Counted from the stretch's first letter, positions 20,501 through 29,084 are shown. The stretch: DNA of 64,000 nucleotides from RPQJ01 sp963712815 (GCA_963712815.1 CAVQJL010000009.1:102507-166506); one strand, 5' to 3'. Translations and numbers: made by a program. The notes: a model not told the origin generated them from the sequence alone.

Positions 20501-21586
20501 CGCGTGATCGGCTTCGAGTTCCGCGACGTGACCGCCCGACTGCGTCCGGCCGGCAGCGGCTGGAACATCGACGTGGGCGGTCCGATGGCCGAGGGCCGCG
20601 TCGGCATTCCGGCGGACCTGTCGGCCGGGGACCCGATCGAGCTGCAGATGCAGCGACTGGTTCTCGAGTCGCCGGAAGGGCGCGGCGGGTCGGGTCCCCG
20701 CGAGGAAACCGATCCGCGCGAGCTGCCGGCGATCATGCTGCGGGCGGAGGATTTCGCCTGGCAGGGGCGCCGCTTCGGGCGTCTCGAGGCGGATCTCGCC
20801 AGGGATCCGCGCGGCTTGCGTCTCGATAGTCTCGCCACCCGCTCCGATGCCTTCGCACTGCGGGCGAGCGGCAGCTGGTTCGTGACGGAGCATGGTTCGC
20901 GCACCAGCCTCGCGCTCCAGTTCGAGAGCGAGGACCTCGCCGCGGCTTCGCGCGCGCTCGGGTATCGCGATGCCGTGGAGGCCGAAGGCGCCCGGATCAC
21001 GGCCGAGGTCGGCTGGAGCGGCGGTCCGGACGCGGAGGCGCTGGCCGGCATGGACGGCTCCCTGCGCCTCGATCTCGGTCGCGGCCAGTTGCGCAGCGTC
21101 AAGCCGGGCGCAGGTCGCATCCTCGGGCTCACGAGCATCGTCGAACTGCCGCGCCGTCTGTCGCTCGACTTCCGCGACGTCACGGACGAGGGGCTCTCGT
21201 TCGACACCGTGACCGGGGACTTCGAACTGCATGCAGGCAGCGCCTACACGCAGAACCTGCTGCTCGAGGGTGCGGCCGTGGACATCGGCGTGGTCGGGCG
21301 CACCGGGCTCGCGGCGCAGGACTACGATCAGACCGTCATCGTGAGCGGCAACCCCAGCGGCCCGATCACGATTGCCGGAGCGCTTGCCGGCGGACCCGTC
21401 GGGGCGGCCGGTGCGCTGCTTTTTTCGCAGCTCTTCAAGGGGCAGTTGCAGGGATTCGCACGCGCCTACTACCGCGTGACCGGACCGTGGTCGGACCCCG
21501 TGGTCGAGCGCATCTCGGCCAGCGTCGGAGCGGCTCCGCCGGCCGCCGCTCCTGCTGCCCCACCGCCCGAGGATCCCGATCCATGA
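17585..21586 (+). CDS. yhdP: YhdP, AsmA-like envelope phospholipid transport protein
   Basis: Large envelope-spanning protein of the AsmA-like/TamB group. It is anchored by one N-terminal membrane helix (VLAGTLAGLVILAALALGAL, about residues 16-35) with a long periplasmic beta-groove region. YhdP of E. coli moves phospholipid to the outer membrane and modulates enterobacterial common antigen. The order rng-yhdP-nitrilase-tldD is the standard one. 1333 residues; C-terminal YRVTGPWSDPVVERI is typical, followed by a Pro/Ala tail. GTG overlaps the rng stop. Confidence 0.9.
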   Translation: MSRSPGRGSTARIWRVLAGTLAGLVILAALALGALRFALAQVPDNAVRIQGWIERQTNLRLEFATLDARMRWWGPEVVLRDVRVLDRDADQALFATREASVSLDAWSLFRTGELVAGRLRFVGPAVTVVRLPDGRIRLLGQRERPADRPVFELDRLPAGRLEIIDATVRYEDRLTGRGPWQLTRVQLSLRRSQDAVDVTGSARLPDELGERIEFDGELRGSLERRAELGARLEVRADRLTLAGLAGLLPGGVAQPGAGAGRLRAIVNVEQGRLRQLRAELDFADVSLVLPRRELPPIEAVELSEPYRPAGASPLSMRIADKKEVLREPPELPREARYERIAGTLRLRREGETWTFRATDLVLRGDRAASGSPLSLAGSWRGHPASAFHLQVHAEWLHVADLWPLVLATAPAGFDRWAGLDPSGEIRNLYADVLRERAGSEPRFAASAVVADLSVRPAGRWPGVTGVTASLSGTEQRGRIALPGLAPTFEWPRMFRETIALERVATEVDWWRDGATWVLGSPQVALAHSAGTAEGSFEFRLGRGDGLPFLTAEARVDGLDVAAVRRFLPVGRLKPTTFLWLDEAFEQGRVSDGRLSYRGPVRRFPFLEGEGEFVATAEVQGTTLNYFDGFPPLSGAVGSVEFRNASTSARLREGRVGGLRVGATSFKIVDYRDPVLELAATAAGDVGQALDLLQESPLGPQLGEQFMSLSAQGPGDFSFDMKLPTGNVAAREYSVRTRFRSATARWPVLREPVTRITGELEIGDRSARGAGLRGTYLDGPFEISVRPGAERTATRASILFEGEGRAGGAKLPAVIGLPNTIRMSGSTPWKLQGRLEQPATGENWTTHVEVESDLDGLGIDAPRPFAKPTGERRPTRVALDVPRPGQTGLRIESGAARALLEFARGDDERWRLERGAARFDGQAPARPTRPGLHVGGDWPEFDLGEWLALRSDSPGDTRLGDWLGPVDVHLDRARVIGFEFRDVTARLRPAGSGWNIDVGGPMAEGRVGIPADLSAGDPIELQMQRLVLESPEGRGGSGPREETDPRELPAIMLRAEDFAWQGRRFGRLEADLARDPRGLRLDSLATRSDAFALRASGSWFVTEHGSRTSLALQFESEDLAAASRALGYRDAVEAEGARITAEVGWSGGPDAEALAGMDGSLRLDLGRGQLRSVKPGAGRILGLTSIVELPRRLSLDFRDVTDEGLSFDTVTGDFELHAGSAYTQNLLLEGAAVDIGVVGRTGLAAQDYDQTVIVSGNPSGPITIAGALAGGPVGAAGALLFSQLFKGQLQGFARAYYRVTGPWSDPVVERISASVGAAPPAAAPAAPPPEDPDP

Positions 21587-22398
21587 CCCGTGTCGCCGCC
21601 CTGCAGATGACCTCCGGCCCCGACATCGGGCGAAATCTCGCTGCCGCCGGCCGGCTGCTGCGCGACGTGCGCGAGCGCGGCGCCGCCATCGCCGCGTTGC
21701 CCGAGAACTTCGCGTTCATGGGTCACGACGAGGCCGACAAGCTCGCCATCGCCGAGGACGACGCCGGCGGTCCGATCCAGTCGGAGATTGCCGGCCTCGC
21801 GCGCGAGCTCGGGCTGTGGATCGTGGCGGGCACGGTGCCGCTGCGCGTGCCGGGTGAGCCGCGCGTGGCGGCCGCCTGCCTCGTCTTCGATGCCGGGGGA
21901 CGGCGCGTGGCGCGCTACGACAAGATCCACCTGTTCGACGTCGAGATCCCGGGGCGGGAGGAGCGCTATTGCGAATCGGCTTCGGTGCGTCCGGGGCAGG
22001 TGCCGGTGTGCCTCGAGACGCCGGCTGGCCGGCTCGGGCTCGCAGTGTGCTACGACCTGCGCTTCCCGGAGCTGTTCCGGCGCCTCGTTGACCTTGGCGC
22101 GGAGTGGTTCTGCCTGCCGTCGGCCTTCACCGCCCCCACGGGCCGCGCGCACTGGGAGACGCTGCTGCGCGCGCGGGCCATCGAGAACTTCTGCCACGTC
22201 GTGGCCCCGGCGCAGTCCGGTTTCCACGAGAACGGCCGGGAAACCCACGGGGATTCCATGATCGTGGACTGCTGGGGCCGGGTAATGGCACGGCTGCCGC
22301 GGGGCAGCGGGGCGGTCGTGGCCGAGATCGACCTCGTCCGGCAGCGCGAGGTCAGGCAGAATTTCCCCTCTCTCGACCACCGCCGCCTGGCCCAGTGA
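21583..22398 (+). CDS. Carbon-nitrogen hydrolase (Nit/omega-amidase-like)
   Basis: 271-residue nitrilase-superfamily amidase. The Glu-Lys-Cys triad sits in AALPENFAFMG, YDKIHLFDVEIPG and LAVCYDLRFPELFR. HLFDV and CYDLRFPE are the pattern of Nit1/Nit2-type enzymes that remove deaminated glutathione or alpha-keto acid amides; which of these it acts on cannot be told. ATG overlaps the yhdP stop. This is the usual gene between yhdP and tldD. Confidence 0.9.
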   Translation: MTRVAALQMTSGPDIGRNLAAAGRLLRDVRERGAAIAALPENFAFMGHDEADKLAIAEDDAGGPIQSEIAGLARELGLWIVAGTVPLRVPGEPRVAAACLVFDAGGRRVARYDKIHLFDVEIPGREERYCESASVRPGQVPVCLETPAGRLGLAVCYDLRFPELFRRLVDLGAEWFCLPSAFTAPTGRAHWETLLRARAIENFCHVVAPAQSGFHENGRETHGDSMIVDCWGRVMARLPRGSGAVVAEIDLVRQREVRQNFPSLDHRRLAQ

Positions 22399-22403
22399 GA
22401 CCC

Positions 22404-23906
22404 ATGCAGATTTCCATTCCGCCGGCCCTGTTCGCTCCTCACCCCGACGCTGCGGCCGTCGCGGCGCAGGCCGATCCGATCGACATCGCGCGCGCGGGCC
22501 TGCTGCTGCCGGCCGGCCTCGACGAGGACCGGGTAGCGAACGTGCTCGGCGCCGTGATGGGGCACGCAGTCGACTATGCGGACGTGTACTTCCAGCTGAC
22601 CCGCGAGGAGTCGTGGTCGATGGAGGACAGCATCGTCAAGGACGGGGCCCACAGCATCGACCACGGCGTCGGCGTGCGTGCGCTATCGGGCGAGAAGGCG
22701 GGTTTCGCCTACTCCGACGAGGTGGTCCTGCCGGCGCTGCTCGAGGCGGCCCGCGCGGCGCGGGCGATTGCACGCTCGGGCGGCTCGGGCGCGCTGCAGG
22801 CCTGGCACTCGCCGGGTCGCCGTGCCCTGTACCTGCCGATGGACCCGGTCGACAGCCTCGGCGACACCGACAAGGTGAAGCTGCTCGAGGCGATCGACCG
22901 CGAGGCGCGGGCGCTCGAGCCGCGCATCAGCCAGGTGATGGCGAGCCTGGCGGCCTCGCACGACACGATCCTGGTGCTCGCGAGCGACGGCACGCTGGCG
23001 GCCGACGTGCGGCCGCTGGTTCGCCTCAACGTCTCGGTGATCATCGAGCACGAGGGACGGCGCGAGCAGGGCTATGCCGGCGGCGGCGGGCGCTTCGGCT
23101 ACGGCGAGTTCCTCGAGTCCGGGCGCTGGCGCGAGCTGGTGCGCGAGGCCGTGCGCACGGCCCGCGTGAACCTGGAGGCGGTGCCGGCGCCGGCGGGCAC
23201 CATGACCGTGGTGCTCGGTGCGGGCTGGCCCGGCGTGCTCCTGCACGAGGCCGTGGGACACGGACTCGAGGGCGACTTCAACCGCAAGGGCACCTCCGCG
23301 TTCAGCGGGCGGATGGGCCAGCGCGTCGCGGCGCCCGGCGTCACCATCGTGGACGACGGCACGCTCGCCTCGCGGCGCGGCTCGCTCAACGTCGACGACG
23401 AAGGCACGCCCACGCAGTGCACGACGCTCATCGAGGACGGCGTGCTCAGGGGCTACCTGCAGGACAAGCTCAACGCAAGGCTCATGGGCGTGGCGCCCAC
23501 CGGCAACGGCAGGCGCGAATCGTTCGCACACCTGACGATGCCGCGCATGACCAACACCTACATGCTGCCCGGCTCGCACGACCCCGGCGAGATCATCGCC
23601 TCGGTACAGAAGGGGCTCTTCTGCCGCAATTTCGGCGGCGGGCAGGTGGACATCACCTCCGGCAAGTTCGTGTTCTCGGCGAGCGAGGCGTACCTGATCG
23701 AGAACGGCAAGCTCGGCGCACCGGTGAAGGGCGCGACGCTGATCGGCAACGGGCCGGACGTGATGACCCGCGTCTCCATGGTCGGCAACGACCTGCGGCT
23801 CGACGACGGCGTCGGCACCTGCGGCAAGGAAGGGCAGGACGTGCCGGTCGGCGTCGGCCAGCCCACGCTGCGCGTGGACGGGCTCACCGTCGGCGGCACG
23901 GGCTGA
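22404..23906 (+). CDS. tldD: TldD, metalloprotease subunit
   Basis: Partner of PmbA (TldE, encoded at 27.7 kb) in a heterodimeric zinc protease that degrades unfolded peptides such as antitoxin CcdA and trims microcin B17. The zinc motif HEAVGHGLEGD begins near residue 281, and CGKEGQDVPVGVGQPTLR closes the domain. 500 residues. ATG at 22404 lies five bases after the nitrilase stop; frame-open sequence upstream is shadow. Confidence 0.95.
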   Translation: MQISIPPALFAPHPDAAAVAAQADPIDIARAGLLLPAGLDEDRVANVLGAVMGHAVDYADVYFQLTREESWSMEDSIVKDGAHSIDHGVGVRALSGEKAGFAYSDEVVLPALLEAARAARAIARSGGSGALQAWHSPGRRALYLPMDPVDSLGDTDKVKLLEAIDREARALEPRISQVMASLAASHDTILVLASDGTLAADVRPLVRLNVSVIIEHEGRREQGYAGGGGRFGYGEFLESGRWRELVREAVRTARVNLEAVPAPAGTMTVVLGAGWPGVLLHEAVGHGLEGDFNRKGTSAFSGRMGQRVAAPGVTIVDDGTLASRRGSLNVDDEGTPTQCTTLIEDGVLRGYLQDKLNARLMGVAPTGNGRRESFAHLTMPRMTNTYMLPGSHDPGEIIASVQKGLFCRNFGGGQVDITSGKFVFSASEAYLIENGKLGAPVKGATLIGNGPDVMTRVSMVGNDLRLDDGVGTCGKEGQDVPVGVGQPTLRVDGLTVGGTG

Positions 23907-23919
23907 AGCGGTGCCTGCG

Positions 23920-24144
23920 ATGGCCCTGTGGATCCCGCGGCCGGTCTACGAAGCCATCCCGTACGTCTACATGCTGGCCGGGGCCGGGCTGCTTGTCGCG
24001 GCCTACGTGCTCGATCAGGGTCCGCGCGGCTGGTTGCTGGCCGGCGGCGCCGCCGGGCTCACCGCCGGGCTCGTGCTGTGGATGCGGCGCCGCGACTACC
24101 GCGTGTCACGGTCGGAGTACGACACACGCTCTCTGGATGAGTGA
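23920..24144 (+). CDS. Small hypothetical inner-membrane protein
   Basis: About 74 residues with two predicted membrane segments: YEAIPYVYMLAGAGLLVAAYV, cut here to IPYVYMLAGAGLLVAAYV, and WLLAGGAAGLTAGLVLWM, then a charged tail RRRDYRVSRSEYDTRSLDE. Family not recognised. It follows tldD by 13 bases and probably rides on that transcript. The start could also be GTG at 23911. Convergent with the ATPase gene. Confidence 0.6.
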   Translation: MALWIPRPVYEAIPYVYMLAGAGLLVAAYVLDQGPRGWLLAGGAAGLTAGLVLWMRRRDYRVSRSEYDTRSLDE

Positions 24145-24161
24145 GGCGGCGACCGGGGCGC

Positions 24162-25451
24162 TCAGCTCCCGCGCTCTTGCTCCGTCGCGAGATTCTGGTT
24201 TCCCTCGCCCTCGCCCTCGCCCTCGCCCTCGCCCTCGCTCTCGCCTTCGCTTTCATCCGCATCCATCGCCGTGGTGCTGCCGCCGAGATCGGCACGCGAG
24301 TAGGCGAGCGAGTGCTGGCCGATCTGCACGACGTCGCCCTCGGCGAGCCGGTGGCGGCGGATGCGCTTGCCACGCACGTAGACGCCGTTGGTGCTGTTGA
24401 GGTCCTCGATCCAGCTGCCCTCGGTGGTGGTCACGACCTGGGCGTGGTGGCGGCTGACGAAGCGACTGTCCACCTGCAGGTCGTTGTCCGAGGTGCGGCC
24501 GATGATGTAGCGGCCCGGCACGAGGTAGGCCTCGGTGACGACCTCGCCCTTCAGCGACAGCACCAGTCGGCCGACGGGCGGCATCTCCTGCGGCGCGGTG
24601 TCGTCGATGCCGGGGCGCAGCTGCGTCGAGGTGCGCGCCGCGTACTCGATCCACTGCAGCTCGGCGATGGCGGACTTGAGGTCCTCCATCGCGACCGTGG
24701 TGTGGTCCTGCGCGAAGGCCGCGAGCAGCGCGGTGTCGCACAGCGTGTTGGTGAGGCGCGGGATCCCGCCCGTGTAGCGGTAGATGACCGCGAAGGTGTC
24801 CGGCTCGAAGAGCTCGCGGTCGCCGGCACCCGCCACGCGCAGTCGGTGCCTGATGTACTCGGTCGTGTCGGTCTCGCTGAGCGCCGTGAGGTGGAAGCGC
24901 AGCCGCACACGCTGGCGCAGCTGCACGAGGTCCTGCGAATCGAGCTTGTCGTTCAGCTCCGGCTGGCCCGCGAGGATGATGCGCAGCACCTTTTCCTTGG
25001 TGGTCTCCACCCCGGACAGCAGCCGCACCTCCTCGAGCACCTTGTTGCTCAGGTTCTGCGCCTCGTCGAGGATCAGCAGCACCTTGCGGCCGCTGGCGTA
25101 CTGCTCGATCAGGAACTGGTTGAGCGTGGCGAGGAGTTCCGCCTTGCGCATCTTGAACGGGCTGAACCCGAACTGCGCGAGCAGCGTCTGCAGGAACTCG
25201 GTCGGCGAGATCTGGGTCTGGTTGATCTGCGCGACCACCACGTCCTGCTGGATCTCCTTGAGGAAGCTCTCGATCAGGGTCGTCTTGCCGGCGCCGATCT
25301 CTCCCGTGATCACGACGAAGCCGTCCGTGAACCAGATGGTGGACTCCATGTACGCCTTGGCGCGGGAGTGGATCTGGCTCAGGTACAGGAACCCCGGGTC
25401 CGGGCTCAGCCGGAACGGCAGTTCTTTGAGCTGGAAGTGTTCGAGGTACAT
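24162..25451 (-). CDS. ExeA/GspA-like AAA ATPase fused to an FHA domain
   Basis: 429 residues in three parts. First, an ExeA-type AAA ATPase: MYLEHFQLKELPFRLSPDP start, Walker A GEIGAGKTTL near residue 50, Walker B LLILDEAQNL, and GIPRLTNTLCD sensor region. Second, a forkhead-associated domain that normally binds phosphothreonine: YIIGRTSDNDLQVDSRFVSR, HHAQV and DLNSTNGVYVRGKRI carry the GR, SR-H and N-G positions. Third, an acidic Glu-Gly repeat tail. ExeA relatives serve type II secretion or exosortase-linked polysaccharide loci, but neither lies beside it. The start at ATG 25451 follows GGAG and a sigma-70-like promoter. Confidence 0.85.
   Translation of the reverse strand: MYLEHFQLKELPFRLSPDPGFLYLSQIHSRAKAYMESTIWFTDGFVVITGEIGAGKTTLIESFLKEIQQDVVVAQINQTQISPTEFLQTLLAQFGFSPFKMRKAELLATLNQFLIEQYASGRKVLLILDEAQNLSNKVLEEVRLLSGVETTKEKVLRIILAGQPELNDKLDSQDLVQLRQRVRLRFHLTALSETDTTEYIRHRLRVAGAGDRELFEPDTFAVIYRYTGGIPRLTNTLCDTALLAAFAQDHTTVAMEDLKSAIAELQWIEYAARTSTQLRPGIDDTAPQEMPPVGRLVLSLKGEVVTEAYLVPGRYIIGRTSDNDLQVDSRFVSRHHAQVVTTTEGSWIEDLNSTNGVYVRGKRIRRHRLAEGDVVQIGQHSLAYSRADLGGSTTAMDADESEGESEGEGEGEGEGEGNQNLATEQERGS
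24203..24251. repeat. In-frame hexanucleotide tract encoding Glu-Gly repeats
   Basis: About eight tandem copies, the last ones degenerate, of CTCGCC (plus strand), read on the minus strand as GGCGAG, i.e. Gly-Glu. It encodes the ESEGEGEGEGEGEGEG tail of the ATPase. Unit length is a multiple of three, so slippage would change tail length without breaking the frame. Confidence 0.85.
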
Positions 25452-25472
25452 GGGGGCAATGCTCCGGCCGGT

Positions 25473-25500
25473 ACTATACGGGGCACTCCACGGGGTACAA
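25473..25500 (-). promoter_or_regulatory. Sigma-70-like promoter of the ExeA-FHA ATPase gene
   Basis: On the minus strand TTGTAC (25500-25495) and TATAGT (25478-25473) are separated by 16 bases, 22 bases before the ATG. The -10 matches five of six consensus positions; the -35 only the TTG. Confidence 0.45.
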
Positions 25501-25512
25501 CAACGCGGTCCG

Positions 25513-26604
25513 TCACACTCCGGGCCGCACGAGGCGCAGCAGTTTCCTGAGCACCCGGTCGCGCTCTGCGACGCTGCGCGCCACCACCGTGGCGTGACCG
25601 AGCTTGCGGCCCGGCCGCGGCGCCTTGCCGTAGTCGTGGTGGTGGACGCCGGGCAGCGCGAGCACGCCCGCGGGGTCCGGCATCGCACCGATGAAGTTCA
25701 CCATCGCCGCGTGGCCGACGGCGCTGGTCTCGCCGAGCGGCAGTCCCAGGATGGCGCGCAGGTGGTTCTCGAACTGCGAGGTGACCGCGCCCTCGATGGT
25801 CCAGTGGCCGGAATTGTGCACGCGCGGGGCCATCTCGTTCGCGACGAGCCGGCCGCGCTCGACGAAGAACTCGAGGGTGAGCACCCCGGCGTAGCCGAAG
25901 TGGTCCATGACGCGATGCAGGTGCCGCTCCGCGGCGCGCTGCAGCCGCGCGTCGCGGGCCGGCGCCACCGTCACCCGAAGGATGCCCTCGCGGTGCGTGT
26001 TCAGTGCGAGCGGGTAGGCGCGGGTCTCGCCGGTCGTGCTGCGCGCGCCGACGATGGAGACCTCGCGGTCGAAGGCGACGAACCCCTCGAGGAGGAGCGG
26101 CACGCCGCCGAGCGCCTCCCAGGCGGGTGCGACGTCCGTGCGCCGCTTGAGCACGCGCTGGCCGCGACCGTCGTAGCCGAGCCGGCGCGTCTTGAGCACG
26201 GCCGGCAGCCCGATGGCGGCGACCGCGGCCTCGAGCTCGGCGAGGGAGTCCACCGTGCGGAACGGCGGCGTCGGGATGCCGAGCCGGCCGAACAGTTCCT
26301 TCTCGAGCAGGCGGTCCTGCGACACGCGCAGCGCGTCCACCGGCGGATGGCACGGCCGCAGCCCGGCTACTTCCTGCAGCGCGGCCACCGGCACGTTCTC
26401 GAACTCGTAGGTGATGAGGTCCACGTCGCGGGCGAGCCGCCTCAGGGTCGCCACGTCGTCGAATGCGCCCGTCACGATCGGCGCAACGCGCGCGCCGGGC
26501 GAGTCGCTGCTCGAGTCGAGGAAGTGGAAATCGAGCGCCAGGGGATAGCCCGACAGTGCCAGCATCTGTCCGAGCTGGCCGGCACCCACGATGCCGATCT
26601 TCAT
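25513..26604 (-). CDS. purK: PurK, N5-carboxyaminoimidazole ribonucleotide synthase
   Basis: ATP-grasp enzyme that carboxylates AIR with bicarbonate to N5-CAIR in purine synthesis. Signatures: MKIGIVGAGQLGQMLA, TYEFENVP, LKTRRLGYDGRGQ, EGFVAFDREVSI and NEMAPRVHNSGHWTIEGA. 363 residues. The ATG overlaps the end of purE by four bases, giving purE-purK in the usual order on the minus strand. Confidence 0.96.
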   Translation of the reverse strand: MKIGIVGAGQLGQMLALSGYPLALDFHFLDSSSDSPGARVAPIVTGAFDDVATLRRLARDVDLITYEFENVPVAALQEVAGLRPCHPPVDALRVSQDRLLEKELFGRLGIPTPPFRTVDSLAELEAAVAAIGLPAVLKTRRLGYDGRGQRVLKRRTDVAPAWEALGGVPLLLEGFVAFDREVSIVGARSTTGETRAYPLALNTHREGILRVTVAPARDARLQRAAERHLHRVMDHFGYAGVLTLEFFVERGRLVANEMAPRVHNSGHWTIEGAVTSQFENHLRAILGLPLGETSAVGHAAMVNFIGAMPDPAGVLALPGVHHHDYGKAPRPGRKLGHATVVARSVAERDRVLRKLLRLVRPGV

Positions 26605-27104
26605 GGGCCGGGGGGCGGGACGCGCGGGTCCGGCTGCGCGAGCACCTTGTCGGTCTGCGCGGCCCGGAACGCCTCGAGCGCCCCGCGGATCTCGGGCCGG
26701 GTGTTGCCGAGGATCGCCGCGGCGAGCAGCGCGGCGTTGGTGGCGCCGGCTGCGCCGATGGCGAGCGTGCCGACCGGGATGCCGGCCGGCATCTGCACGA
26801 TCGACAGCAGCGAGTCGAGGCCGTTCAGGGTCTTCGACTGGACCGGCACCCCGAGCACCGGCAGCGTGGTCTTCGCGGCCGCCATGCCCGGCAGGTGCGC
26901 TGCGCCGCCGGCGCCCGCGATCAGCACCTCGAGCCCGCGTTCGCGAGCCGAGGCTGCGTACTCGAACAGCAGGTCGGGCGTGCGGTGCGCCGACACGACG
27001 CGCACCTCGTGCGGGACGCCGAGCTTCTCGAGCGTCTCGGCGGCGGCCCGCATCGTCTCCCAGTCGGAGGTCGAGCCCATGATGATGCCGACGAGCGGAT
27101 TCAT
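26601..27104 (-). CDS. purE: PurE, N5-CAIR mutase
   Basis: Converts N5-CAIR made by PurK to CAIR. Signatures: GIIMGSTSDWETM, VVSAHRTPDLL, IAGAGGAAHLPGM and GVPVQSKTLNGLDSLLSIVQ. 167 residues with a short proline-rich tail. First gene of the purE-purK pair; the third purine gene, purC, is separate at 33.4 kb. Confidence 0.96.
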   Translation of the reverse strand: MNPLVGIIMGSTSDWETMRAAAETLEKLGVPHEVRVVSAHRTPDLLFEYAASARERGLEVLIAGAGGAAHLPGMAAAKTTLPVLGVPVQSKTLNGLDSLLSIVQMPAGIPVGTLAIGAAGATNAALLAAAILGNTRPEIRGALEAFRAAQTDKVLAQPDPRVPPPGP

Positions 27105-27135
27105 CGCGGCATTGTAGCACCGGCCGGCAGCGGGC

Positions 27136-27648
27136 TCAGTCCGCGCCGGCTGCCAGCAGCTCGCGGAGGCGGCGGAACAATTGACGTGCCGCTGCAGGTG
27201 GACGCGACCCCAGGCTCTCGGCGCGCGCCTGCCGCGCCAGCGAGCGCAACGGCTGCAGCTCGCCCGGGGCGATGATCGCGGCCAGCTCCGTCCACGCCGC
27301 GGCTTCGTCGGCCAGCAGGCGCTCGCGCCACTGCTCGATCGCGTGCTCCTTCTGGACACGCTGCCGGTCGGTCTCGGCGCGGCGCGCGAGCGACTGGCGG
27401 ATCGGCTCGACGTCGATGTGCCGCAGCAGCTTGCCGATGTACAGGCGCTGGCGGACGCGGGCGCCGTGGCTCGTGATGCGCCGGCCCGCCATGACGGCGT
27501 CGCGCAGTTCCTCGGGCAGGTCGAGTGCTTCGAGTTCCGCCAGCGGCAGCTCGACGAGTTCCCAGCCCAGGTCCTGCAGGTCGCGGCTCTGGCGCTTGAG
27601 CTCGCTCTTGCTCGGGGGCTCCGCGTCGAAATCCGGCCGGTCGCTCAT
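27136..27648 (-). CDS. darP: YjgA/DarP family ribosome-associated protein (DUF615)
   Basis: 170 residues, helical and highly charged, of the YjgA family that associates with late 50S assembly intermediates. Signatures are SKSELKRQSRDLQDLGWELVELP (here split: SKSELKRQSRDLQ, then LGWELVEL), RRITSHGARVRQRLYIGKLLR and WRERLL. It is divergent from pmbA across ~78 bases; this yjgA/pmbA pairing is conserved in Gammaproteobacteria. Followed by purE on the same strand after a 31-base gap. Confidence 0.92.
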   Translation of the reverse strand: MSDRPDFDAEPPSKSELKRQSRDLQDLGWELVELPLAELEALDLPEELRDAVMAGRRITSHGARVRQRLYIGKLLRHIDVEPIRQSLARRAETDRQRVQKEHAIEQWRERLLADEAAAWTELAAIIAPGELQPLRSLARQARAESLGSRPPAAARQLFRRLRELLAAGAD

Positions 27649-27726
27649 CGCCGCGGATGCTAGCACGGGCGGGCGAGGGGGCCCGCCGCTGCTAGAATGC
27701 CGGACTTTCCACCCCCGGGCACACGC

Positions 27727-29076
27727 ATGGCCATCGATCGTTCCACTGCCGTCGCCGCCGAGGGCGCCGACCTGCTCGCGCTCGTGGAGCTGGCGCTCGT
27801 GGAGGCGCGCTCGCTCGGCGCATCGCAGGCCGAGGCGGCGATCAGCATGGACGTCGGCCTGTCGGTGTCGGTACGCCTCGGCGAGGTGGAAACCATCGAG
27901 TACCAGCGCGACCGCGGCATGGCGGTCACCGTGTACTTCGACACGCGCAAGGGGACGGCGAGTACCGCGGACCTCGGTGCCGACGCGCTGCGCGAGACGG
28001 TGGCGAAGGCCTGCAGCATCGCGCGCTTCACCGCAGCCGATCCCTGTGCCGGACTCGCCGACCCGGACACGCTCGCGACCTCGATTCCCGACCTCGACCT
28101 CGCCCATCCGTGGGACGTGACGCCGGAGCGTGCCTGCGAACTCGCGCTCGAGTGCGAGGCGGCCGCGCTGGCCGTCGATCCGCGCATCACGAACTCGGAG
28201 GGCGCGGGCGTCAGCACGCATCGCGGCGTGCGCGCCTACGGCAACTCGCACGGCTTCCTCGACGCCTACCCGGGCACGGTGCACAGCCTGAGCTGCGCGG
28301 TGATCGGCAGCGCAGGCGAGGAGATGGAGCGCGACTACTGGTATTCGACCGCGCGCGACTGGCGCCAGCTCGAGGCGGCGGCCGCGGTCGGCCGGCGCAG
28401 CGGCGAACGTGCCGTGCAGCGGCTCGGCGCCCGGCAGCTCGGCACCATGCGCGTGCCCGTGCTGTTCGCGCCGGAGGTGGCGCGCGGCCTCGTGAGCCAT
28501 TTCGTCGGCGCGGTGCGCGGCGGCAGCCAGTACCGGCGCGCCTCGTTCCTGCTCGGTGCGGCCGGGCAGCCGGTGTTCCCGGACTGGTTCGCGATCTCCG
28601 AGCGTCCGCACCTGCCGCAGGCGCTCGCGAGCTCGCCCTTCGACCAGGAGGGCGTGGCGACACGCGACCGCGAGCTCGTGGCGGGCGGAGTCCTGCTCGG
28701 CTACGTGCTCGGCACCTACTCGGCGCGCAAGCTCGGGCTGCGCACCACCGGCAACGCGGGCGGCACGCACAACCTGCTCGTGCACGGGCGCGGCCGCGAC
28801 TTCGAGGCGATGCTCGCGCTCACGGATCGCGGGCTGCTCGTGACCGAGCTGATGGGGCAGGGCGTCAACGGCGTGACCGGCGACTACTCGCGGGGCGCCG
28901 CGGGCTTCTGGATCGAGAACGGCCGCATCGTCCATCCCGTGCACGAGGTGACCATCGCTGGGAACCTCCGCGACATGTACCGTAGCATCGTCGAAGTCGG
29001 TGCCGACGTGGACGTGCGCGGCGGGATCCGTACCGGATCCATCCTCGTCGAGCAGATGACCGTCGCCGGCGCCTGA
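27727..29076 (+). CDS. pmbA: PmbA (TldE), metalloprotease partner of TldD
   Basis: 449 residues, same size as E. coli PmbA. Lacks the zinc-binding HExxxH of TldD, as expected for the non-catalytic subunit. Signatures: SVSVRLGEVETIEYQRDRGM, GVSTHRGVRAYGNSHGF, RVPVLFAPEVARGLVSHFV and GDYSRGAAGFWIENG. I take ATG at 27727; an in-frame ATG at 27697 would add ten residues with no better ribosome site. Confidence 0.95.
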   Translation: MAIDRSTAVAAEGADLLALVELALVEARSLGASQAEAAISMDVGLSVSVRLGEVETIEYQRDRGMAVTVYFDTRKGTASTADLGADALRETVAKACSIARFTAADPCAGLADPDTLATSIPDLDLAHPWDVTPERACELALECEAAALAVDPRITNSEGAGVSTHRGVRAYGNSHGFLDAYPGTVHSLSCAVIGSAGEEMERDYWYSTARDWRQLEAAAAVGRRSGERAVQRLGARQLGTMRVPVLFAPEVARGLVSHFVGAVRGGSQYRRASFLLGAAGQPVFPDWFAISERPHLPQALASSPFDQEGVATRDRELVAGGVLLGYVLGTYSARKLGLRTTGNAGGTHNLLVHGRGRDFEAMLALTDRGLLVTELMGQGVNGVTGDYSRGAAGFWIENGRIVHPVHEVTIAGNLRDMYRSIVEVGADVDVRGGIRTGSILVEQMTVAGA

Positions 29077-29084
29077 GGGCGCGC

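Noticed and set aside
24203..24251. CRISPR-like array
   Set aside because: The units are six bases with no spacers; it is a coding microsatellite. No CRISPR array was seen anywhere in the window.
24141..25550. Plus-strand frame with Leu-Ala repeats opposite the ATPase gene
   Set aside because: The LALALALA run is only the complement of the Glu-Gly hexanucleotide tract; the minus-strand gene has clear AAA and FHA motifs.
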